From NCBI GenBank assembly GCA_903847945.1, contig CAINEY010000011.1, positions 186,001 through 250,000 of the forward strand: a DNA stretch of 64,000 bases, given 5' to 3'. A program made the translations under genes and the position numbers. Position 1 is the stretch's first letter; each line of letters begins with the position of its first letter. The notes under the pieces are model-generated. The model was given only the letters and a program-made list of their open reading frames with translations, had not been told where the DNA came from and ran no database searches. This document shows, in pieces, positions 58,230 through 64,000 of this stretch. Source of the stretch: an uncultured bacterium (lineage in GTDB: Bacteria > Bacillota_I > Bacilli_A > Erysipelotrichales > Erysipelotrichaceae).

Positions 58230-59579
58230 ATGACGATTATACCAAAACGGAAGTTTGGCTTTCTGACCACCATTGCGATGATCGTGGGCATCGTCATCGG
58301 TTCCGGGATCTTTTACCGGACCGATGACATCTTGACAGCGGTCGGTGGGGATGTGCTGTTGGGGGTTGTTGCGTTTGTTATCGGGGGATTGGGAATCGTA
58401 TTTGGGGGCTTGTCGATTGCTTCGTTAGCGAAGCGCGATGAACACGTCGGGGGCATCATTACGTACTGTGAGATGACTTGGGGTAAGCAAGTCGGGTACT
58501 TGGCCGGCTGGTTCCAAGTGTTCTTTTACTATCCGGCGCTGGTGGCAGTCATTGCCTGGGTAGCGGCCTTGTATACGTCGATTCTCTTTGGTTTTGCGGA
58601 TCCGCTCTTTGGGTTGGAAACGTGGATCTTAACGGTCAGTTATCTGACCATCATCTTTGTGCTCAATGCGTTGGAAACCAAAGGCGCCGGAAAGTTCCAG
58701 AGTTTTGCGATGATCGCCAAACTGGGCGCTTTGGCTGTGTTGGCGGTAACGGGCTTGGTGTTTGGTAATCCGGCTGGGATTATCGGGGTCGGTCCGATCC
58801 AAGCGGCTTCCGGGGGTTTACTGTTTGCGTTAGTTTCCACAGCCTTTGCGTATGATGGCTGGCAGGTGGCCCCTTCGATCGCCCATGAGATCAAAAATCC
58901 TAAGAAGAATCTGCCCTTGGCCTTAACAGTCGCGCCGGTGTTGATCATGGTGCTCTATATTGCCTATTTCTTGGGCATCAGTGCCGTAGTCGGTCCGCAG
59001 GAAGTCATGGCCTTAGGTAATGCGTCCGTGGATGCATTTGCGACGCAATTCTTCGGAGCGGCCGGGGCGAAAGTTCTCTTGGTGTTTGTCATCATCTCTG
59101 TTCTGGGCACCACCAACGGGTTGACCTTGGGGTACATCCGTTTACCGTATGCCTTGGCCTTGCGTAAAGAGTTCGTCGCGAGTGAGACCTTTGCGAAGGT
59201 GAGTCCGAAGACGGATATTCCGATGGCTTCGGCGTACCTGACCTTTGCGGTGTCGGCCTTCTGGCTGGTAATCCACTTCCTGACGATGAACGGCGCTGTA
59301 TTCTACGGGCTAAGTTTCTTCGGCGGGATCGACATTTCGAACCTGCCCATCGTCAGCATCTATGTCTTCTACATTGTGATTTACGTTGGCATCATCAAAG
59401 ACTTCTTCGTGAAGAAGATCGGTAATGTCTGGGAAGGTCTGATCTTCCCGGTGTTGGCCATTATCGGGGCAGCGGTGGTTGTTTATGGCGGCTTTACCGA
59501 TGCGAAAGTCGGGCTCTACCTGATCATCTGTTTTATCGGGATTCTGGCCGGCTTCCTCTTCAAACCCAAACACGCTTAA
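58230..59579 (+). CDS. APC-family amino acid permease
   Basis: A 449-residue permease with about 12 helices. The family motif is GSGIFYRTDDILTAVGG in helix 1 and FAYDGWQVAPSIAHEIKNPKKNLPLAL around helix 6-7, typical of the amino acid-polyamine-organocation (LAT-like/serine-threonine exchanger) group. It carries an amino acid across the membrane; the particular one is not clear. ATG 58230 follows GAGGAG and a promoter; a longer frame upstream crosses the promoter and was rejected. A terminator follows. Confidence 0.91.
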   Translation: MTIIPKRKFGFLTTIAMIVGIVIGSGIFYRTDDILTAVGGDVLLGVVAFVIGGLGIVFGGLSIASLAKRDEHVGGIITYCEMTWGKQVGYLAGWFQVFFYYPALVAVIAWVAALYTSILFGFADPLFGLETWILTVSYLTIIFVLNALETKGAGKFQSFAMIAKLGALAVLAVTGLVFGNPAGIIGVGPIQAASGGLLFALVSTAFAYDGWQVAPSIAHEIKNPKKNLPLALTVAPVLIMVLYIAYFLGISAVVGPQEVMALGNASVDAFATQFFGAAGAKVLLVFVIISVLGTTNGLTLGYIRLPYALALRKEFVASETFAKVSPKTDIPMASAYLTFAVSAFWLVIHFLTMNGAVFYGLSFFGGIDISNLPIVSIYVFYIVIYVGIIKDFFVKKIGNVWEGLIFPVLAIIGAAVVVYGGFTDAKVGLYLIICFIGILAGFLFKPKHA

Positions 59580-59606
59580 GACAAGACATCCGTCTTGTCT
59601 TTTTTT
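59578..59606 (+). terminator. Terminator after the permease gene
   Basis: Stem AAGACAAGAC/GTCTTGTCTT with loop ATCC, then a T run. Confidence 0.9.
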
Positions 59607-59624
59607 GGGGATTGTGCGACAATA

Positions 59625-59834
59625 GGCGCAACGATAGTGAACGGATCGAAGTAGGACGGTGTGTGGTCATCAGAAAAGCCTTGGCGATGAAAAAGGCTCA
59701 AGCACAGCGTGTGAAGTGGGGTCCGGGAATCGGGTTGTGCGACAGTGCAGCTCCGGAGGACACCGTTATGTCACAAGTGATCGAAAGATAACTTAGGTGG
59801 TACCACGCGAAAGCGTCCTATGGACGCTTTTTTT
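59625..59834 (+). promoter_or_regulatory. T-box leader (tryptophan), with terminator
   Basis: The T-box AGGTGGTACCACG is at 59795-59807 and the terminator stem AAAGCGTCC/GGACGCTTT with TTTT is at 59810-59834. The upstream part has stem I-like structure and a TGG codon within it that could serve as specifier. Tryptophan control of trpS is inferred from the gene that follows. A TTGTGC/GATAGT promoter pair upstream is weak. Confidence 0.92.
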
Positions 59835-59851
59835 CGTTTCAGGAGGACCTT

Positions 59852-60847
59852 ATGAAACGCATGTTGAGCGGCATTAAACCCAGCGGACAACTGACCCTGG
59901 GCAACTACATCGGCGCGTTGCGCGAATTCGTGAAGTATCAAAACGATTATGAGATGATCGTATTCATCGCGAATCTGCATACGCTGACTGTCTATCAGGA
60001 TCCCAAGGAGCTATCGACCAATCTGCGCGATACGATCGCGTTGTATTTGGCCTGCGGCTTGGATCCGAAGCGAAGCACGATCTTTATGCAGTCGGATGTC
60101 ATGCAACATGCCCAGTTGGGGTTCATTCTCAGCTGCAACACCTACATGGGGGAACTCAACCGCATGACCCAGTACAAAGACAAATTAGCCAAAGGGGAAG
60201 AGTCGATGACCTCCGGATTTTATGTGTACCCGACTCTGATGGCGGCTGACATCTTGATCTATGATCCGGCGTTTGTGCCAGTCGGTGAAGACCAGAAACA
60301 ACACGTGGAGTTGACGCGCGATGTGGCGATTCGCTTCAATAACCGTTACGGAGAAACCTTCAAGATCCCTCAACCGCTTATTCCCAAGGTGGGGGCCCGT
60401 ATTATGTCGCTTTCCGATCCCACCAAAAAGATGTCCAAAAGCGATGCCTTGGATAAGGGTTGCATCTACCTTTTGGATACACCAGAAGTTGCCCGCAAGA
60501 AGATCATGAGTGCCGTGACGGACACGTTGGGTAAGGTGGTCTTCGATCCCGTGAATCAACCGGGGATCTCTAACTTGCTTCAGATCCACAGCGCCTTATC
60601 GGGACGTTCGATCGAGGAGTTGGTTCGGGAATTCGACGGCCAAGGCTATGGAACCTTTAAGAAAGCCGTTGCGGAAGAAGTCGTGAACCTCTTAAGCACC
60701 TTACAAGCCCGTTACCGCGACATAATGGACCAAGGCATCTTGGAACAGGTGCTTTCCGAAGGCGCCACCAAAGCCCGTCTTATGGCCGAAGCGAAGCTGC
60801 AGGATGTGCAACGTAAAATCGGTCTGACAATTGACGCAACCTTGTAA
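59852..60847 (+). CDS. trpS: Tryptophanyl-tRNA synthetase
   Basis: A 331-residue class I synthetase. The HIGH-like motif is PSGQLTLGNYIGAL (Thr in place of His), KMSKS is intact in DPTKKMSKSD, and GEDQKQHVEL is the conserved middle block. It charges tRNA-Trp and is a homodimer. ATG 59852 follows AGGAGG after the T-box terminator. The alaS leader promoter overlaps its last codons. Confidence 0.97.
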   Translation: MKRMLSGIKPSGQLTLGNYIGALREFVKYQNDYEMIVFIANLHTLTVYQDPKELSTNLRDTIALYLACGLDPKRSTIFMQSDVMQHAQLGFILSCNTYMGELNRMTQYKDKLAKGEESMTSGFYVYPTLMAADILIYDPAFVPVGEDQKQHVELTRDVAIRFNNRYGETFKIPQPLIPKVGARIMSLSDPTKKMSKSDALDKGCIYLLDTPEVARKKIMSAVTDTLGKVVFDPVNQPGISNLLQIHSALSGRSIEELVREFDGQGYGTFKKAVAEEVVNLLSTLQARYRDIMDQGILEQVLSEGATKARLMAEAKLQDVQRKIGLTIDATL

Positions 60848-60859
60848 CAAGCGTATAAT
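60831..60859 (+). promoter_or_regulatory. Promoter of the alaS leader
   Basis: TTGACG (60831-60836) in the last codons of trpS, 17-nt spacer, TATAAT (60854-60859). Confidence 0.85.
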
Positions 60860-60865
60860 TGCGGT

Positions 60866-61068
60866 GTAAATCGTACTCAAAAAGAGTAGAGCGTGGCTGA
60901 TCTGACAGAAAGGGATGACGTGTTGAAAGATCCCGACAGCGCGACTTGAAGCCGTTTGAGAGAGGATGAGAAATCCCGTCTTCCGCGTTAAGGAGTAAGC
61001 TGCATCCCCTTAGGGATGAAGCAGGATGGTACCGCGTTGTGAAAACGTTCCTGTAGGAGCGTTTTTTA
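60866..61068 (+). promoter_or_regulatory. T-box leader (alanine), with terminator
   Basis: The T-box AGGATGGTACCGCG is at 61023-61036 and the terminator stem AAAACGTTCC/GGAGCGTTTT followed by T is at 61042-61068. The upstream part has the Stem I layout with a GCT codon as a possible specifier. Alanine specificity is inferred from alaS. Confidence 0.93.
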
Positions 61069-61086
61069 TTTGAAAGGAGCACGCTC

Positions 61087-63711
61087 ATGAAGTATCGCAC
61101 CGGCGATGAAGTTCGCCAACTGTTTCTGGATTATTTCAAATCAAAAAACCACATGGTGGAGCCGGGTGCCCCCTTGGTGCCGGTCAACGATCCGACCTTA
61201 TTGTGGATCAATTCCGGGGTGGCTGCTTTAAAGCGGTACTTTGACGGCAGCGTCAAACCGCAAAACAACCGCATCACCAATGCCCAGAAATCCATTCGCA
61301 CCAACGACATCGAAAACGTTGGAAAGACCTCGCGTCATCACACGTTCTTTGAGATGTTGGGCAACTTCTCCATCGGCGACTACTTCAAAGTCGAAGCCCT
61401 TCAGTTTGCCTGGGAGTTTTTAACCTCGCCGGACTGCATCGGGATGGAGAAGGATCGCATGTATGTGACGATCCATCCCACCGATGACGAAGCGTACCGC
61501 ATCTGGACCCAGATCATTGGGCTTGATCCCAAACGCATTCTGCGGTCGGAAGAGAACTACTGGCAGATCGGGGAAGGGCCCTGCGGTCCCAACAGCGAGA
61601 TCTATTATGACCGCGGTGAAGGCTTCGATCCGCAGCACATCGGAGAAGCACTCTTCTTCAAAGAACTCTCCAACGATCGCTACATCGAAGTCTGGAACGT
61701 CGTTTTCAGCCAATACGATGGTAAAGAAGGCGTCGATCGCAGCCAATACAAAGAACTCCCGCAGAAAAACATCGATACCGGGATGGGTTTGGAACGCTTA
61801 GTTTGCATCGTTCAAAACGGGGAGACCAATTTCGATACGGATCTGTTTTTACCGGTGATCCGGGCGACTGAAAAGATGGCGAAAGTCCCCTATGCGGCTC
61901 CCAACAAGATGGCCTATCGGGTCATCGCGGACCACATCCGGACCGTGACCTTTGCATTAGCGGATGGCGCCCTGTTCTCCAATGAAGGCCGCGGCTATGT
62001 CTTGCGCCGCTTGTTACGCAGAGCCGTGCGTTACGGGATCGCCATCGGCATCACCAAGCCGTTCATGACGGATTTAGTCCTAGTCGTGGCTGATATGATG
62101 AAAGGCTATTATCCCTATGTGCTTGATCAAGTGCCCTTGATTGCTAAACTGGTCAAAGCCGAAGAAGAACGCTTCCACAAGACCCTCTCCGACGGTGAAT
62201 CCCTGTTGAATGCCGAACTGGTGAAATGTGCCGGCGGCATACTGGATGGGAAAACCATCTTTAAACTCTACGATACGTACGGTTTCCCGGTCGATTTGAC
62301 GCGGGAAATCGCAGAAGAGCACAACGTCAGCGTGGATCTGGATGGCTTCAAAGCCGAAATGGAAATCCAACGCAACCGGGCCAGAGCCGCGCGTGAAGAT
62401 GTGGAATCGATGAGCTCACAAAGTATCGATCTCATGAATTTCACCACACCGACAACGTTTGTGGGGTATACGACCTTTGAGGCCGACAGTGTGGTTACCG
62501 GTCTCTTCAAGAATGGAAAAGCCGTGGATCGCTTGGATGATGAAGGGGAGATTGCCGTGGCACTGACCCCGTTCTACGCAGAAAGCGGGGGACAGGTCGC
62601 CGATATCGGCACCATCACGTTTGCGGAAGGCAAGGCAGATGTCGTGGATGTCCAGAAAGCTCCGCACAAACAACCCTTGCACAGTGTGCGCATTCCTTAT
62701 GGAGAGCTTAAGATCGGAGACAAGGTTCACCTGGCAATCGATTTGCCGCGTCGTCAACGCACCATGGCGAATCACTCTTCAGCCCACTTGGTTCAAAGCG
62801 CGCTGAGAACGGTCTTGGGTACCCACATCCAGCAAGCCGGATCCTTTGTGGCGCCGGATTACATGCGTTTTGACTTCACGCACTATGAGAAGGTCAGCGA
62901 CGACCAACTCAAAACCATCGAAGCGTTGGTCAATCGCTTTATCTTCGAGAAACATCCGGTCCGTTTCGACCTCATGAAACTCGATGAAGCCAAAGCCAGT
63001 GGAGCCATGGCGCTCTTCAGTGAGAAATATGAAGCCGAAGTGCGCGTGGTCACTATGGGCAGTGTGTCCAAGGAACTCTGCGGCGGAACCCACGTCAACA
63101 ACACCCAAGAGATCGGTCTGTTTAAGATTGTATCTGAAGAGAGCATCGGATCCGGCATTCGTCGCTTAACCACGAAAACGCAAGCCGATGCCTACCAGGA
63201 TTTCGTAGCTTATAAGGAACAGCTCGAACGCATTGCGGATCTTTTCAAAGCCAACTCCATCAATGCGATCGAAAACCGGGTCGATCTGGCTTTGAAAGAA
63301 GCGAGTGAACTGCGTCATGACATGGCAGCCCTCAAACAGCAATTGGCCAATTTGGAGGCTCGGTCGTTGAGTTCCCAGATCCGCAAAGGTTCTGAGTGTG
63401 ATGTCTTGGTCGCCCGAGTCGATCAGGACGCCAACGCGCTGAAGCTCTTGGCGGAAAGCATCAAACCGCACGTCAACGACGGCTTGATCGTGTTGGGCGG
63501 AGCTGTGGGAGACAAACTCTATTTTGTTGCGATCAGCGGATCCAAAGCGATTGCGGCGGGCTATAAAGCCGGTGACATCGTCAAGAATCTGGCTCAAAAA
63601 ACCGGTGGAAACGGCGGAGGTCGTCCGGATTTCGCCCAAGCGGGTGGTAAAGACGTCAACGCTTTAAATCAGGTATTGGCGGAGCTGTCCGAACGTGTGG
63701 TCAAGTCGTAA
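61087..63711 (+). CDS. alaS: Alanyl-tRNA synthetase
   Basis: An 874-residue class II synthetase of normal length. The N-terminal catalytic domain has motif 2 and 3 blocks (RTNDIENVGKTSRHHTFFEMLGN, NIDTGMGLERL); the editing domain has HSSAHLVQSALR and CGGTHV with the zinc ligands; a coiled coil and the C-Ala domain (ANGLIVLGG-like, GGNGGGRPDFAQAGG) follow. It charges and proofreads tRNA-Ala. ATG 61087 follows AAAGGAG. In Firmicutes alaS is normally followed by the ireB gene, as here. Confidence 0.98.
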   Translation: MKYRTGDEVRQLFLDYFKSKNHMVEPGAPLVPVNDPTLLWINSGVAALKRYFDGSVKPQNNRITNAQKSIRTNDIENVGKTSRHHTFFEMLGNFSIGDYFKVEALQFAWEFLTSPDCIGMEKDRMYVTIHPTDDEAYRIWTQIIGLDPKRILRSEENYWQIGEGPCGPNSEIYYDRGEGFDPQHIGEALFFKELSNDRYIEVWNVVFSQYDGKEGVDRSQYKELPQKNIDTGMGLERLVCIVQNGETNFDTDLFLPVIRATEKMAKVPYAAPNKMAYRVIADHIRTVTFALADGALFSNEGRGYVLRRLLRRAVRYGIAIGITKPFMTDLVLVVADMMKGYYPYVLDQVPLIAKLVKAEEERFHKTLSDGESLLNAELVKCAGGILDGKTIFKLYDTYGFPVDLTREIAEEHNVSVDLDGFKAEMEIQRNRARAAREDVESMSSQSIDLMNFTTPTTFVGYTTFEADSVVTGLFKNGKAVDRLDDEGEIAVALTPFYAESGGQVADIGTITFAEGKADVVDVQKAPHKQPLHSVRIPYGELKIGDKVHLAIDLPRRQRTMANHSSAHLVQSALRTVLGTHIQQAGSFVAPDYMRFDFTHYEKVSDDQLKTIEALVNRFIFEKHPVRFDLMKLDEAKASGAMALFSEKYEAEVRVVTMGSVSKELCGGTHVNNTQEIGLFKIVSEESIGSGIRRLTTKTQADAYQDFVAYKEQLERIADLFKANSINAIENRVDLALKEASELRHDMAALKQQLANLEARSLSSQIRKGSECDVLVARVDQDANALKLLAESIKPHVNDGLIVLGGAVGDKLYFVAISGSKAIAAGYKAGDIVKNLAQKTGGNGGGRPDFAQAGGKDVNALNQVLAELSERVVKS

Positions 63712-63777
63712 GAATAAGGGACGTTGACTATCATTTTATGAGGGTTTGGGGTAAGATAAAAGTACAGGAGGTTGTGC

Positions 63778-64000
63778 ATGAGTAAACAAAAAACGGAAAC
63801 CGTGGCCTTTAAGTCGGACGAAGTCCGTCGTGACAACATCCGTCAGGTGTTGAAGCAAGTTCAAGCAGCTTTGACGGAACGCGGTTACAATGCGGTCAAT
63901 CAGTTGTCGGGGTATCTCATCAGTGATGATCCGGCGTACATTTCCAGCCACAATAACGCGCGCAACCTGATTCAGACGGTCGAACGTTACGAGATCATCG
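63778..64000 (+). CDS. ireB: IreB family regulatory phosphoprotein, 5' part (runs off window)
   Basis: The first 74 codons of a UPF0297/IreB protein: MSKQKTETVAFKSDEVRR, then NIRQVLKQVQAALTERGYNAVNQLSGYLISDDPAYISSHNNARNLI, which are the family's hallmark segments. IreB is a substrate of the IreK/PrkC-type kinase and affects cell-envelope stress responses and cephalosporin resistance in Enterococcus. AGGAGG lies 9 nt upstream of the ATG. It is directly downstream of alaS, the same order as alaS-yrzL-yrrK in Bacillus, so a Holliday junction resolvase gene should follow outside the window. Confidence 0.92.
   Translation, partial: MSKQKTETVAFKSDEVRRDNIRQVLKQVQAALTERGYNAVNQLSGYLISDDPAYISSHNNARNLIQTVERYEII

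Noticed and set aside
63724-63760. Promoter before ireB
   Set aside because: TTGACT at 63724 has no -10 at a normal distance (TAAGAT is 22 nt away), so it was not annotated; the gene may be read from alaS.
1-64000. Prophage, insertion sequence, CRISPR array, tRNA or rRNA genes
   Set aside because: I saw no integrase, transposase, phage structural gene, direct-repeat array, or tRNA-like cloverleaf ending in a T-arm in any intergenic space. Intergenic gaps are short and mostly explained by leaders and terminators.

Overview
The window reads as a chromosomal segment of a Gram-positive (Firmicutes/Bacillota) bacterium, most likely from the Erysipelotrichia or a close neighbour of the Mollicutes. 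This placement is inference. It rests on the DnaB/DnaI primosome pair, three T-box leaders in front of tRNA synthetase genes, a SAM riboswitch before metK, ComK, Spx, IreB after alaS, a threonyl-tRNA synthetase without the TGS domain, and a CIRCE element on a tig-lon operon (CIRCE on lon is known in Mollicutes). TGA is used as a stop, so the code is standard. Genes are dense and often coupled by 1-17 nt overlaps. There is no transposase, integrase, rRNA, tRNA or CRISPR array in view.

Layout. 1-2055: end of a cotH-like gene, a VTC-type polyphosphate polymerase and a DUF4956 membrane protein. 2087-7052: a helical protein, then tig-lon-engB behind a CIRCE-overlapped promoter. 7126-10605: a NimA-like flavoprotein, two divergent HAD phosphatases and a GPH sugar symporter. 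10663-14112: two micro-ORFs, radC, mreC, mreD and a TroA-fold lipoprotein that has lost its metal ligands. 14150-20134: polA-mutM-coaE-dnaB-dnaI. 20187-24730: pfkA-pyk-ROK kinase-M29 aminopeptidase. 24731-29015: T-box, thrS, a split ABC importer (binding protein and permease) separated by a probable structured RNA, and a NuoE-like ferredoxin. 29045-32061: proS and the divergent infC-rpmI-rplT operon with an AUC start codon on infC. 32076-34081: a choline-kinase-like phosphotransferase and an MFS transporter. 34151-38768: a coupled operon of radical SAM protein, rdgB, a Lit-TraX fusion, trmL and a membrane protein. 38811-40895: micro-protein, RidA with a cysteine-rich tail, comK, YitT. 40935-42194: SAM riboswitch and metK. 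42281-45436: MarR with a MacAB-like exporter. 45461-46804: lipoprotein polysaccharide deacetylase. 46830-50789: MarR with two ABC exporter half-transporters. 50884-53564: an ABC-2 type exporter operon. 53590-58112: recD2, CPBP protease, mnmA and spx. 58230-64000: amino acid permease, T-box-trpS, T-box-alaS and the start of ireB.

The most notable points are: at least eight genes whose -10 hexamer lies only 6-7 nt before the start codon with no ribosome binding site (candidate leaderless mRNAs); a Lit-like (DUF1461) and TraX-like domain joined in one membrane protein; a RidA protein with ten cysteines in its last 34 residues; a TroA-family lipoprotein without metal ligands; and an unassigned structured RNA at about 27680-27860.
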